DNA from: Arcuatula senhousia
Taxonomy: Eukaryota > Mollusca > Bivalvia > Mytilida > Mytilidae
Length of the DNA: 64,000 nt
Assembly: GCA_963971305.1 (NCBI GenBank)
Contig: OZ020307.1
Coordinates: forward strand, 1,377,501-1,441,500
Reading direction: 5' to 3'
Shown piece by piece: positions 1 to 11,437 of the stretch (the first letter of the stretch is position 1; every line of letters starts with the position of its first letter). The position numbers and the translations under genes are program-made. A model generated the notes under the pieces. That model saw only the letters and a list, made by a program, of their open reading frames with translations, had not been told where the DNA came from and did no database searches.

Positions 1-39
1 CTTCCTGTTCTTAATTACGAGTTTATGAAAAAAATCAGC

Positions 40-165
40 ATCTTTGGAGTAAAAAACAAGTCGGCGAGGAGAGAGGGGTACATTTTGTGCAATTGGAACG
101 CCAACTTGTAAAAAAATCTACCTCCAAATGTGGCAAATACGTTGTCAATAAGGAAATCTCCACAT
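40..165 (-). pseudogene. Penelope-like RT relic
   Basis: On the minus strand a short open frame reads a segment like FLIDNVFATFGGRFF followed by SLLADLFF. This matches the block just before and including the G-x-P-x-G-T-N-C-A-P-L-x-A-D-L-F motif of the Penelope-like RT family found elsewhere in the window (around 38.1 kb and 47.9 kb). The invariant glycine-rich part is scrambled and the flanks are not recognisable, so this is a decayed fragment. It may run beyond the left edge of the window. Confidence 0.5.
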
Positions 166-299
166 GTGCTTTTTTCTTCTACGGGAAAAAATAGAGTCGT
201 CCATCTTTGACACCAGACAAGATTTTTGTGAGTTGAACGGACAATTCTGTGGTAGAACATGATGGTCCAACTATATACATTTCTTTTTATGTTTTTTTT

Positions 300-2339
300 T
301 GTAGTTTAGGTATCCAATTCAAATATGGCAACCCATCGTGTTTCTTCTTCAAATATAGAGATTTAAAGAGGACATGAAGAAGTTACTCTTGTCAGCAATG
401 ATCTATGCTATATCAGGGAATTTTATTAACAAATCTGACCCAGGATACAAATAAAGTTAATTTCCTAATAGCATTAAACAGTAATCATACTCCCACTGAG
501 TATACTAGGCTGGTACCCCGTCTGCCCTTCCGCCCGTTAGTCAAATTAACTTTCGTTTAAGTTTACTCGGCAACTATCACAGCAACTTCAAATTTGATAC
601 ATAAATTCAGTATGAAAAAGAGAAATATTTCCGAGAAAGGTATGATAAGTAAAAAAAATGTGTAAATGAATTAACGTACCGAATGATATATTAACAAGTA
701 TAGTCACAGCTGTCAATAACAAGTCCCATGCAAACAAACAACACCACTCTAAACACCTGCTCGCAAATATCAAAGAAAATTAAACCCAGGACTCAGGTAA
801 ATGAATTAAATGTAGCTAATTAAGACAAGTCTTGCTGTAAGATGTATCAAGTCGGGATTTGAAGATAGACTCAGTCTGATATTGGTATCATTGGATAAGA
901 CTACAGAACTCCAGCACCATCCCTTTTCTTTTGTTAAAGCTTAGTTTTTAATCTAATTTTACAAACTCTAAAGAAGACAGTTTTGAAATGCAATCTGTCT
1001 AAACGTTAACTAGCTTTACATTGATTTCTATCAAAAGCAACAAAAGTTGGAACATGATATCGTCAGGACAATGATGAAATGTCTTTTATCATAAAAGTGA
1101 ATCAATAACTGTACATTCAAAGAAAAGTAAAGTATTCAAACAAAGGGCACACTATCTATATCATGTTACCTCTTTGTGAAAGGATTCGTATTAAAACAGG
1201 GAAAGAGAACAAACAATAGGTAAAGAAAAGGAGAGAAACAAATGAAGCTGTGATGAAATTTTCAGACGAAAAGCCAAATCGTAATTTTCAAGTCCCTTGT
1301 TTTACTTGTTTTGGGGAACATTATCAAAACAACCATTCTTTGCTTTAGGTAAATGGCGTTGATTTTTTGACCTACGATATATATCTTTTAACAATTTATT
1401 CTTTAGTGGCAATAAAACTTACATGTTATTTCATTCGTGTCTCAATTTCACAAAAAAAAACTGTTGCTGACTGACATTTTTTTTAATGTAATTTCATGTC
1501 TATGCTTTAATGTCTCTAATAATACCAACAACCTTGGAGCATTAGAACAAAGGTAAGCAGCAAAAACCATGGAGACTTTGTCTGCCATTGGAATAGATCA
1601 ATTAACATCCATAACGTTTGTTAAATGACTTAAATTAAATTGACAAATCTTCTCAGAGCGTGGTAAATAGTTCTATATACATCGTAACGGAAGTCTTCAT
1701 GGACAGGAGAAATGATGTGCCATATTTCATGATTATGACATACTACTTAAATGAAATTCTCTGGCCATTCTTCACCGCGAGAAAGGACTGGCACTCTTGA
1801 AATTAGCAGGTAAGAACAAATTATAGTCATTTTTGAATTAAATGAAGGAAAAAACTTCCATGTACAAATGTTAACTGGACTCCTGTTGTCACAGCTCGAT
1901 AACAGAAGTTCGGGTTTTTAATTCATTTGAAACGAATGCTAATATTAAAACCAATCTTGTTTAATTCGGTTTTGTGTTACAATAACGATGTGGTCAAATT
2001 CTCCATCATTTCAACGAAGACAAGATTTACTATAGAGAGTATTAAATTCTTATAAGAACACAACAATGAGGAGCCAAAAAATGTGTGCATACCATTTCAA
2101 AAAGTCTGCATCTTGAAAGCTTCCCTTTTTTTCAATGACACCCATGTTAATGCAAACAAAAATGTACGCATATCACAATTTTAACCCCTCTATGTTTTAT
2201 AAGTGCCTTTCCTTAACAAAATATTTATGCTTATAATTGTTTACATCGCGTTCTATAATTAATTGAACTTTAGTTCAATTGAAAATTGTCTTTTGTTACA
2301 ATACTTGTGTATTTTTTATGTTTTGTTTCATTGTAATCA
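300..2339. other. no recognisable gene or repeat
   Basis: AT-rich sequence with only short random open frames, scattered homopolymer runs and no splice-linked coding exons, palindromes or tandem arrays that I can see. Confidence 0.5.
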
Positions 2340-2425
2340 TTGATATACATTGTGATTGTCATGCTCTATATAGGGCCCTATGATTGGAAATAAAGATTTA
2401 TTATTTATTATAATTAATAAGTTCA
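2340..2425 (+). repeat. LINE-like 3' tail
   Basis: A TATATAGGGCCCTATGATTGGAAATAAA-type ending is followed by a TTATTATTTATTATAATT tract. This looks like the 3' end and microsatellite tail of a short 5'-truncated LINE copy, comparable to the tail at 19.09-19.13 kb. No coding remnant is visible upstream, so the call is weak. Confidence 0.3.
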
Positions 2426-2489
2426 AGATTGGTTTGAATCGTATGCATGATATGGGACTGACTTCAAGACGGAAGGTAGCGATCACTGT

Positions 2490-2640
2490 TCACATAAAAG
2501 GCGGCTGGCTGTTTTCCGAGCAGCGACCACTGGTCACATTGAAGGCGGCTGGCTGTTTTTTTTTTTTTGTTTTTTTTTTGCTACCATGAAATTTCAAACT
2601 GGTGATTTCTGTAGGTTGTATCGTGTGCACTGATTTCTCG
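2490..2640 (+). repeat. diverged Penelope-like 3' end
   Basis: The sequence CGAGCAGCGACCACTGGTC, a 'AAGGCGGCTGGCTG' block and 'GTAGGTTGTATCGTG' follow the same order as the 3' non-coding region of the Penelope-like copies at 4.15-4.30, 36.6-36.8 and 59.5-59.6 kb. A long T tract interrupts it. I read it as an old, diverged copy of that 3' end. Confidence 0.5.
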
Positions 2641-2801
2641 TCGCGTTATCCTCTATTACCGATTCACCATAATATTTCATCATTAGATGACCTTTTAATT
2701 CTATATCACATATAAATTTGATATCTTGGGAATACTGTTAGAGAATAGAAGACATACATGAAACAAAAATAAAATTCGAGTCTCAGAAACCAGAGTAAAT
2801 A

Positions 2802-3037
2802 CACAGGGACTTGACTACAAACGATTATTAATTAATTTTCTAACATATATATGTATACTATCCATTTGGCATATACTAAAAAAAATGTTTTTTTAGTATA
2901 TGGTAAATGGATAGTATACATATATATGTTAGTAAATTATTAAATTAGTAATCGATTTTTTACTATATGGCAAACAGATAGTATACAAATGTATGTTAGT
3001 AAATTTATTAATAATCATTTGTAGTAAAGTCCCTGTG
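2802..3037. mobile_element. hAT-like MITE, 236 bp
   Basis: The element begins CACAGGGACTT and ends with the inverse AAGTCCCTGTG; the terminal inverted repeats continue inward with few mismatches for over 30 bp. It is flanked by perfect 8-bp direct repeats AGTAAATA at 2794-2801 and 3038-3045, the size of a hAT target duplication. The interior is itself a hairpin: 2840-2932 folds on an arm of about 40 bp, and a third diverged copy of the arm lies at about 2958-3003. There is no coding capacity, so it would move only with a transposase supplied in trans. Confidence 0.75.
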
Positions 3038-3251
3038 AGTAAATAGACAAAATCGGGCGACCAACACGAAATATCGCTAACAACATGCACCGTTAACAAT
3101 ATGCATGAGAACTCTTTCTTACCCACAATTACCCCCTCCCTTTATCAATATTTTGTTATTTTTTCTATTGATATAGGGGAACAACCGTGCATGTGCTTAA
3201 CCTTGCCAGTTTTGCACTTTTGCTTACTATGTACCACTTGCTCCGTCTTAC

Positions 3252-3697
3252 GTAGTATATATTTCACAGTTGGTAAGATATGCTCGGATCTGCAGTGGTG
3301 TGTCTGATTTTAATAATAAAAACCGTTGTATTACAAAAAATTACTAAAACAAGGATATCGTTACCACAAATTAGTGAAGTCGTATACTAAATTTTATCAT
3401 AAATATCTATACCTTATTGGAAAATTTAACTGTACACGTCGAATTTTGATTGTAAAAGGAATATCCCATCCCGATTTCTACGGTAATGTTGTTTATAATG
3501 CAAATAAATTCAAAAACAATCCTTTGGGGATGAAAAATTGGCTTAAAACTATATGGAATAATGGTTATGAAATGGAAATTTTAGTAGAATCTTTGAATTT
3601 AGTCTTCTTTGGTAAAAATCATGAAAATATTGATAATGTGTTCTTTAAAATGTTAATTGCCTTTTTATACTTTTTTTATACTTATGGCATTTTTTAG
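3252..3697 (+). pseudogene. Penelope-like RT C-terminal relic
   Basis: This encodes the C-terminal third of the RT protein also encoded at 37242-39806. Shared segments include YISQLVRYARIC, the LLKQGYRYHKLVKS block, LIVKGISHP and LNLVFFG. A one-base loss in the A run near 3340 breaks the frame between the ARIC part and the LLKQGY part, and everything upstream of the former is missing. It is therefore a 5'-truncated, frameshifted copy inserted in + orientation and continuing into its own 3' non-coding region. Confidence 0.75.
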
Positions 3698-4305
3698 CAT
3701 TACGGCAGTCAAATGTGTCGGTTTTGTGTGATGATGCAAATCATGAATTGTTTGACGTGTTATGTCGGATTTAAAATCGACATACTTGATTTTTTAACAT
3801 CAGTCGATGGATGCTTCTTAGCTAGCTGTAAGTAACTTCGAGTGTTCTCAAGAGAGTATCTCTACGTCCCGTTAATTACTTGTTGTCCTTTTGTCTCAGA
3901 TACTTTCTTGCTGAATTGAACTTCAATCGATTTGATTTTAACTGTGTGTTAGTTTGTGCTTTGTTATTGATTATCTATAGGGGGAAGGTTGGCGCCAAAC
4001 ATCTAGTTTTACCCCGCCACATTTTTAATGTGCCTGTCCTAAGCCAGGAATCTTTATCAAAGCTTATGTTTGTATTTAGTCGAATTATGTTAATTGTTTT
4101 TTGTCAAGAAGATGGTCTTTCATTGCACTTGAGGATTGGGCTTGAATCATATGTAGTTTATTTTCAATCCAGGGGCCAATTGAAAAACAGCGAGCAGCGA
4201 CCGCTGGTCCCATTTAAGGCTGCTAGCTGTTTTCCATTGTGGATGTTTATATTGTAGGTTGTGTCGCGTGGTACACTTATTCCACATCTCATTTTCTTCT
4301 ATGGT
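3698..4305 (+). mobile_element. 3' region of Penelope-like copy
   Basis: This follows the RT relic without a break and aligns in order with the 3' non-coding region of the minus-strand copy (36618-37241). Shared blocks include GTGTCGGTTTTGTGTGATGA, AATCGATTTGATTTT, AGGGGGAAGGTTG, CCTGTCCTAAGCCAGGAATC and GAGCAGCGACC. The copy appears to end with CCACATCTCATTTTCTTCTA, the shared 3' terminus of the family. Confidence 0.7.
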
Positions 4306-5343
4306 TTCGTTTTTCATATAATTTTGTCGCTTGGTGAAGGTAAAAAAAGTTTCATGATGGAGTTTTTCAACAATCATTCCAGTTAAACTTAAAATAATCC
4401 CTCTCAAATGTAAATCAATGTTACCTTTTTCCTTTTTTTAACCTTTCCGTAACGTTTATAAATCTATCGAAATGGGAGCAAAAGCATTTCTTTCATTTCT
4501 AAATGTAATGCAGCTTTCGTTTTTCTATGAAAAAATAAAGGTAATAACTAAAGTGAAACTGCCAAACTTGGAGTATCAATCTCAAATAAATAAACAGACA
4601 TGCAATAATGAAACTCCTTTGGCATCTTTTGTCTAGGCCTATAGCGAGTAAGCCAGCAATAGAGGATTTTGTTATTAGAACTATGACCGGATGCGGCCAT
4701 TTTGCGTTTTCTAGGTTTTGAACTGATATCAAAAAAATAAAACAAACAAGAAAACGCGATATATAGACAAAAACGTGAGAAACCCGAAATTTTGGTCGTT
4801 TATATCTTCTTAAAAGATTGATTTACAAATGACAATGGTGCCAGATATTCAGATATCAAAATGATCAAAATTCAATCCCATGTTTGGGCAATTCGGCTTT
4901 GTTTTGTTGCGATCTATATAATAACATTTTCAAACTTCTTGTTTAAATTATACCTAGACTGAATGATGCTTGATTACACGGCATGTAGTTAATCAAAGAT
5001 CATTTATACCTCATCAACCAGTTTTCTTTTCGTAATTAAAATGATTTCTCTGTCGTAATTATTGACAACCAGCCACGGTCCAAGGGAGTCAAATCAATGG
5101 CGTCCTATGGAATTCGTGACTTACATGAGCATTTTATAATTGTAAAAAAACATAATCAAAACATTCTCACGGTAACCAAGAGATCAAAACAACCTGAAGG
5201 TAAGACTTGGAGACAATTTATCTTGCTAAAAAAGTTGGAACATGCACAGTACAAACTAACATACAGAGGGGGTTTATGCCATTCATCCAGTTCTACTTTA
5301 AACTTGACCTAAGGTGGATGCAAAAGGTCCAACTATGTTGTGT
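4306..5343. other. no recognisable gene
   Basis: AT-rich upstream flank of the first opsin gene. Only short open frames without recognisable similarity are present. Confidence 0.4.
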
Positions 5344-5348
5344 TTTAT

Positions 5349-5458
5349 GTAACTAATGTACCAATGTACCAATGTTTTGTGTAACAATTGTACCAATGTA
5401 TCAATGTTTTGTGTAACTAATGTACCAATGTACAAATGTTTTGTGTAACTAATGCACC
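5349..5458. repeat. 32-bp minisatellite
   Basis: There are 3.4 copies of a 32-bp unit starting GTAACTAATGTACCAATG, at 5349, 5381, 5413 and 5445 (partial). Copies differ by one to four bases. It lies about 190 bp upstream of the opsin TATA-like motif. Confidence 0.8.
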
Positions 5459-5643
5459 ATAAGGCCGCAACGGAAAAGGGATGTTTGGTGCCATAAAATT
5501 TAGTTTTCAACTTACTGACACTTCTTTTGAAATACATGTAAAAAAACTGGACCATCACAATTGTCTATTTCTTTGAATTTCTTATTTTGTCTTTTCTTTG
5601 GCATTTAAGATCGATCATCCGATTTTTAGGAATTCCCATTACC

Positions 5644-5653
5644 TATATAAAAG
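5644..5653 (+). promoter_or_regulatory. TATA-like box upstream of opsin 1
   Basis: TATATAAAAG lies 81 bp upstream of the opsin start codon, which allows a short leader. Two ATGs between it and the start codon and a CAG at 5719-5721 leave open that the ATG exon has an upstream non-coding exon. Confidence 0.4.
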
Positions 5654-5733
5654 CGACGTTTCTGTTAAGGTGTCATGCTCTCTGAAAAAAATGTTCATAC
5701 ATTTGTAATATTTTCTTGCAGATATTATCAAGA

Positions 5734-6354
5734 ATGTCTAATGCAACTTCAGATGACCCAGGAGCGGCTTTAGGAACGGTCTTGACATCTTTAGGAGTTT
5801 ATCTCATTGTTGCCGGTGTTGTAGGAAGCACAGCGAACGGACTAGCTCTGTTCATCTTTTATTCAAACAAGCACCTACGTTCTCCGACTAACACATTCAT
5901 CATTTCTTTACTCGTGTGTGATTTGTGTATGTGCTTGATGTGCACGCCAATGCCGGCCGCCTCAAACATTGCTCATAAATGGCTGTTTGGTAGATCTGGG
6001 TGTATTTATCATGCATTTGCAGTATATTATTTAGGACTAACAAATTTGTATCTTCTAACAGCTATTTCCGTTGACAGATATTTCGTCATAGCGAAACCTC
6101 TCATTGGTGTGAGGATAAACTATAGGGTTGTGAGTATTTCTATTTTCCTCTGTCATTTTTTCGGCTTGTTTTGGAGTCTGATGCCAGTGTTTGGATGGAG
6201 TACCTATGCCCTTGAAGGAGCGGGAACATCTTGTGCTATATCATATGAGAAAAAGGACCCGTCAGTTCTCAGCTTTAACGTCACCATATTTTTCACTTGC
6301 TACTTCATTCCTCTGTGTATAATGGTCTTCTGTTACTATTCCGTGTTTATGACG
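5734..6354 (+). CDS. opsin 1 exon 1 (TM1-TM5)
   Basis: This exon encodes residues 1-207, from the N-terminus to the end of helix 5 (FCYYSVFMT). It ends in phase 0 at a strong ACG|GTAAGT donor. The open frame runs on by chance to 6429 in the intron, and those residues are not part of the protein. Confidence 0.9.
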
Positions 6355-9151
6355 GTAAGTATGTATAGGCATATAGACATATTGCGCCAGCGTTGCAAAA
6401 TTTATTACCTGGAACTTTGTTGTAATTAAAAAAAAAACTAGACAATTGCACGAACACTTTTAAACCACTTAAAGAAGCTATGCATAGAGATAGAAGACAA
6501 GATAGTTTATATACGCATGCATTTGGAAGCAAATTAATAACATTTTTTGGTACGGTGATTTTATGCTGATAGCGAAGACTCATTTACTCAAAACGGGCTC
6601 CTGTTAGAGCATTGTCGATAACTAACCCCCCTTAATGTATTAAGGAAAAAAAGAATATATCTTGATATCAAAAGCCCGCTACCACAAATATCGAACAGCT
6701 TTAACACTTTGTCGCAGTTGTCGATTCCTTAACAAGGCAAAAGTCAAGAAACCTGTAACATGAGTAGATTCACCTTTATTTGATATAGGTATGGTATTTA
6801 AAATAAAGGTGAAGCATGCAAATACCAATATTTTTGCTGTAACATAAAAAATAACAAAGAACAAGAACAAAAACAAACACAAACTGAAGACAACCCTTAA
6901 AATAAAAGCTCAAAAGTCTTTGGATAAAATCTCTTAAATCTTGATCTAATGTTAATAGTCTGGTGAGAAAAAAAAATGCATGAAATTAAATCAGAAGGTA
7001 CCAATTTTATTGATTAGTGCCTCACTATATATACTTTTGACTAATTGTGAAATGTGTTCTAAAGCTTGATATTTCTTAGTATTTCATTGGTAGGTAAGAA
7101 AAATGACAAAGAATACAGCTTTCGGGAAATCTAGCAGGATAGCCAAACGCAACTGGAGATTGCAGAAAAAGCTGGCAAAAACTATAATTATAATGATAGG
7201 TAAGGGTACAGTAGTGGTAACAATAAAAGTATAATTGTATTGACACCCATTTCGTCTTTCATATCGTTATAACTCCCCAGGGACGACTGGCCGAAATTCC
7301 CTACCCCTACCCCTAAAAAAAATAGTGTGTAAAGGAAAACAAGTGCTTATTAGCCGTTAGCATTATGTTCATATAAAGAAAGTCCACCACGTGTTTATTA
7401 ACCGTAAGCATTATGTCTATATATAGAGGAAGTCCACCACGTGTTTATTAACCGTAAGCATTATGCCCATATAGAGAAAGTCCACCACGTGTTTATTAAC
7501 CGTAAGCATTATGCCCATATAGAGAAAGTCCACCACGTGTTTATTAACCGTAAGCATTATGCCCATATAGAGAAAGTCCACCACGTATTTATTAACCGTT
7601 AGCATTATGCCATATAGAGAAAGTTCACCAACCCAGATGCAGACCAACATGTCTAAAAACCGCTATTTTAAGGACTTACAGTTTGTCATACCAAACCACT
7701 AGATGCCTTATTTCAAACGATTCTCATGTACGGTGTCTAAGAAAAGCTCGCGTAAATGCCAATCACTTTAAAAATGTACGTCTAAGAATTATTTCATCTG
7801 TCAAAGCACAGTGACAATATCATCGATATATGTCTAGCTACATATTAAGAGCACCATAAAGAAAACTTATGTTAGCCCTTACTCTACCTTTATCAAATAT
7901 TCTTCAAGGAATGGACTCGGCATCAGTGCCTTATAAGGACTCTTGATTTTTTTCTGTGTTAATCCCGTAAAAAGTGACAAGAATAAGACAATGATATAAC
8001 TAAAGTAGGGAAGATTTGGGAATAAAACTACTACCATTTATCTACTTTTATCTTTGCATTATTGATATCATGATGTAAACATTTAGTGGGTAAACCTTAG
8101 ACAAATTACCGCTGACACGAATGTCCGTAAGATTTCACATAAACAGAATTTATTCCAAAGCCTTTCCTGTAGCGTCAATAATTGGCGTGTTATCATTACA
8201 GTAAATAAAACTGTGGAACTTTGTCTTTAATCATTTTATTGCAGTGGCACTCCTTTCATGACTTCATTGTCCACTTAAGACTGGAAACGCAAGATAGTCT
8301 AGGAACATATGTACTTTATTGACAAAGAAATATTTTTCATGACAAATTTCACTTATGTATAGATTTGTAGCTTTGAAAAACATATCAGGATTGCTATTAT
8401 TTATTGACAAATGCTTCGATTTTCTTTCGACTTATACAGATTTAATATATCCGAATAGAAAATTTACATCAATTTCTCGTCAAAATGCTTGAATTTTTAA
8501 CTGAAGTATCATCAGAAATGCTATTGTCTGGCAATAATAAGGAACAAAAACCATAAAATACTCAAATAAAAATCAAAGAGAACTAATTCTATAATAATGA
8601 CTAAAAAAGCAGTACAAACAAAACTATAAAAATAGAATGCCATCATGATATTTTCAATATGATTTTTCCTAGGTGTTTTCTTCTTCGCATGGACACCCTA
8701 TGCGGTGACGGCTTTCTGGGCAGCGTTTGGATTGGGCGAGGTCCCGGTTATAGCATCGACGATACCATCTATGTTTGCTAAGACTGCATCCGTTTGGAAT
8801 CCGTTTATATATGTTTTTACAAATAAACAATTCAGGAAAACACTTTATTCGAAAGTTCCCTGTGGGAACCTCAGACAACGCCTAATGAACGCTGATCGTG
8901 ACGAAGATAATGACGACGAATCAAGCAGCGGACCGGACGATAATGCATCGAGTACAAGGGCGGGAATATCAACCATCGAAATACAACAACGAAACATTAC
9001 GGCACCAGGCGTTCATCCAGCACAGGAACTGCAGCAAAGAAACATTACGGCACCCGGCGTGCATCCAGCACAGGAACTAGAACAAGGAAACACTACGGAA
9101 CCCGGCGTTAATCCAGCACAGGAACCTAAAATAGAAAGTTCTTGTCCGTGA
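5734..9151 (+). CDS. opsin 1 (whole gene, three coding exons)
   Basis: Joining exons 5734-6354, 7094-7199 and 8673-9151 gives 401 residues with seven-helix opsin architecture. This is a light-sensing G-protein-coupled receptor of the photoreceptor membrane. Visible landmarks are an NAT glycosylation site at residue 3, disulfide cysteines C90 and C167, DRY at 114-116, E161 at the position of bovine E181, AWTPY in helix 6, retinal-binding lysine K279 and NPFIY at 285-289 followed by an NKQFR motif. The residue at the bovine E113 position is H93, so E161 is the likely counterion. There is no HPK motif, which argues against a rhabdomeric Gq opsin. A xenopsin or Go/group-4 type is possible; I cannot decide which without a tree. 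The tail carries three 16-residue repeats. ATG 5734 is the first methionine of the exon. Its paralogue lies at 42977-46047. Confidence 0.88.
7094..7199 (+). CDS. opsin 1 exon 2 (third cytoplasmic loop)
   Basis: This 106-bp exon starts after TTGGTAG and ends ATAG|GTAAGG in phase 1. It encodes a basic segment beginning VRKMTKN and ending KTIIIMI, the third cytoplasmic loop and the start of helix 6. Its length and phases match the 103-bp exon 2 of the second opsin. It is too short to appear as a long open frame. Confidence 0.85.
7341..7625. repeat. 48-bp minisatellite with E-boxes in opsin 1 intron 2
   Basis: Five or six tandem units of about 48 bp begin AGTCCACCACGTGTTTATTA; the first is degenerate and the second is 50 bp. 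Four units contain a perfect CACGTG palindrome (7388, 7438, 7486, 7534) and a fifth has CACGTA. Read on the minus strand it gives a 16-residue periodic open frame, which is a by-product of a repeat length divisible by three. Confidence 0.85.
7626..8672. other. rest of opsin 1 intron 2
   Basis: AT-rich intronic sequence without recognisable genes or repeats, ending in the acceptor TTTTTCCTAG at 8672. Confidence 0.5.
8673..9151 (+). CDS. opsin 1 exon 3 (TM6-TM7 and tail)
   Basis: This exon encodes residues 243-401. Helix 6 has FFFAWTPYAV, helix 7 has the Schiff-base lysine in MFAKTASVWNPFIY, and an NKQFR follows. A likely palmitoylated cysteine (VPC) precedes a 90-residue cytoplasmic tail with an acidic/serine stretch (DEDNDDESSS) and three 16-residue repeats. 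The stop is TGA at 9149-9151. Confidence 0.9.
8984..9127 (+). repeat. 3 x 48-bp coding repeat in opsin 1 tail
   Basis: There are three in-frame 48-bp units (8984, 9032, 9080), each coding for 16 residues of the type QQRNITAPGVHPAQEL. The first two are identical at protein level and the third diverges at five positions. The second opsin lacks this repeat. Confidence 0.9.
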
Positions 9152-10145
9152 TAAAAAGCTCCAGACGAGACGGCAATGGCTGTAAACGATAGATATTCTT
9201 TATTGTATTGCAGCCAGGGTCTTTAATACACCAACCACACGGCAATAATGCCAAGAAATTGTTTTATAAGCAAATGTCTCAGATAGACATTCAAAATGTA
9301 ATTTACAAATGTAGTTAAAAAGAGAAATACAAAATGATTGCAATGTTAGAACTTATAGGATTCATTTTATGCTTTAACGAGTGTTTTGTGTGTTATTTTT
9401 CTGTTCATGCATTACATATGATGATCAAAGTTAAAAATTAACTTCCTTTTCTGAAAATATATGGTCTATTAGAATCAGATCTGAAATATCTGGACAAAGA
9501 CTCTTTGAGGTGCTGATATTAACATTTGTGCCTTTGTTGCGTAAATTAATACGAATAACAAAAATATTTTTAAAAACATCAACTTCCTTCGGACTTCACC
9601 GACTTGTGTTAAGGAAATTTGTCACGTTTCCCCGCGTTAATAAACCTTGCTCCAGATATCGATAAGAGAAGGACCCAACAGATCCTCATGCAGGAGACTA
9701 TATTGATCGTTTGAGCTCCTACCCATCACTCCTTTATCACGCGGCAGTCAAAGCTCTTCTTGTGTCCCCCTTTCATGTTCATTGTATCACTCTCACGCTC
9801 GTCTCCCTGATATAGCCGAATTCGTGCTGATTGGGAGATACGCAATAAATTAATAACTATTTGCAGTAAAGCAATAAAAAAGATAAGGAATCATGACAAA
9901 ATTACAAGAATTATCTATTCTATTGCTGGTCGGACGCTAAAAATCAATATTTTAAAAAGTCTTTCTCATTAATGTAGGAAAAACTGTCATTTGTGGTTTA
10001 TAACAATCAGGGGTGGTGTTTTCGAAGCTATTTGAGACTAAGGACTAAGATGTCTATAGACCTTTCAAATTTAGTCGTGTTCTCGAAGCTGACCTATTTA
10101 ATGCTTGGTAATTTTTTAAGAATAAAAATTAAGAGACCAAATTAA
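9152..10145. other. opsin 1 3' flank
   Basis: Probably 3' untranslated region followed by intergenic sequence. AATAAA occurs at 9639-9644, but nothing marks it as the real poly(A) site. No other feature is recognisable. Confidence 0.35.
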
Positions 10146-11016
10146 AGTACTTAAGATCATCAAATCTTTATTTGGCGTCCGTCCGTCTTCGTCGTCTGTC
10201 GTCTGTTAACAATTGTTCTAAAATCTTCTCCTCTGAAACTACTGAAAAGAATTTTATGAAAGTTTGTATGATTGATCCTGAGGATTTCCTGCACAAAAGT
10301 GGTGTTTCGATTCTTGATCCGTCAAAAAACATTGCTGCCGTTGCTAAAAATAGACCAGGGGGTCAGACTGCTATTCTTGGCTTGTAAATCAAAAAGTATA
10401 AGAGATAGATGAAATCTGATGCCACCCTACTGCTTCATCTTCAAAAGTTATACTAATGTCTCGACTAGGTCGAAGTTGTCAGATGATACAGCCCCTTAAA
10501 GGTGAAAAATAGTCTTCTATTATGTTTTTGGCTTATAGAATGAAAACTATTGCTGATAGAGAAAAGCTGTTGCTTGCTTAAATGTTCAGCTCATTAGCTC
10601 TACAAAAGTCTCCATAGGGTCGAAGTTGTCAGATGACCCATTATAGGGGTTACAGCTTCTAAAATAGGGTTTTTTCATGTTTTTGGCCTATAGAATGAAA
10701 ACTATTGCAGATAGAGAAAAGCTGGTGCTTGCATAACTGTTCAGCTCATTTAGCTCTACAAAAGTCTTCATAAGGTCGAAGTTGTCAGATCACCCTTTAA
10801 GGGTTATGGCCCTTTAAATGTGAAAAATAGTGTTTTTGGCCTGAATGAAAACTGTTGCAGATAGAGAAAAGCTGTTGTTTGCTTAAATGTACAGCTCATT
10901 AGCTCTACAAAAGTCTCCATAAGGTCGAAGTTATCAGATGACTCTTTTTAGGGGTTATGGCCCCTTAAAGGTGAAAAATAGTGTTTTGAGCCTATATAAT
11001 GGAAACTTTTGCAGAT
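10146..11016 (-). mobile_element. tandem-core (pearl-like) element
   Basis: The left end (GCGTCCGTCCGTCTTCGTCG, then TTAACAATTGTTCT) is the inverse of the ACGG-rich end of the other elements here. It is followed by about three tandem units of roughly 165-180 bp containing CAGATAGAGAAAAGCTG and GGTCGAAGTTGTCAGATGA. The same unit recurs in opposite orientation at 46.7-47.5 and 49.1-50.4 kb. The architecture (short end, tandem core, ACGG microsatellite) is that of bivalve pearl/Helentron-associated elements. The family assignment is inference. Confidence 0.55.
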
Positions 11017-11138
11017 AGGGTTAGGGTTAGAATTACAAACTAGAATAGCTAGGGTTAGGGTTAGAATTACAAACTAGAATAGCTAGGGTTAGGGTTAGAA
11101 TTACAAACTAGAATAGCTAGGTTTAGGGTTAGAATGGG
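11017..11138. repeat. 34-bp repeat with telomere-like motif
   Basis: Units of 34 bp start at 11017, 11051 and 11085, with a partial unit at 11119. Each opens AGGGTTAGGGTTAG, two copies of the animal telomere hexamer, followed by AATTACAAACTAGAATAGCT. Confidence 0.85.
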
Positions 11139-11437
11139 GTAAGGATTAAAAACATAACTGCAAAGGGATAGTATCGGAACGAATAGAAACCGGTTTGAGC
11201 TAGTTAGAAGATATTGGGTTATCAAGTACAAAATGATCTCAATGGACTAGTTAGTTCCGCATGATTACAAACGACTTCATTGCTGAGACGAGTCGCCAAC
11301 AGATTTAACACAGGGCCTATGAAAAATTAAAAGTATGAAGAGGTCTTGATTCCCTGCTTGACAAAAAAAGGGGGTGTACCAGTTAACACAGGAAAGGTAA
11401 ACCACAACTAGAAGAAAAGGGAAGAAGGTAAGGAAAA

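Noticed and set aside
6355..6429. Extension of opsin 1 exon 1 past its donor
   Set aside because: The paralogue has the same GTAAGT at the same codon, and exon 2 continues the conserved protein.
7341..7625. CRISPR array
   Set aside because: Direct tandem units without unique spacers, in an animal intron.
7417..7650. 77-codon repetitive minus-strand frame as a gene
   Set aside because: It is the translation of a 48-bp minisatellite (48 is divisible by three) inside an opsin intron.
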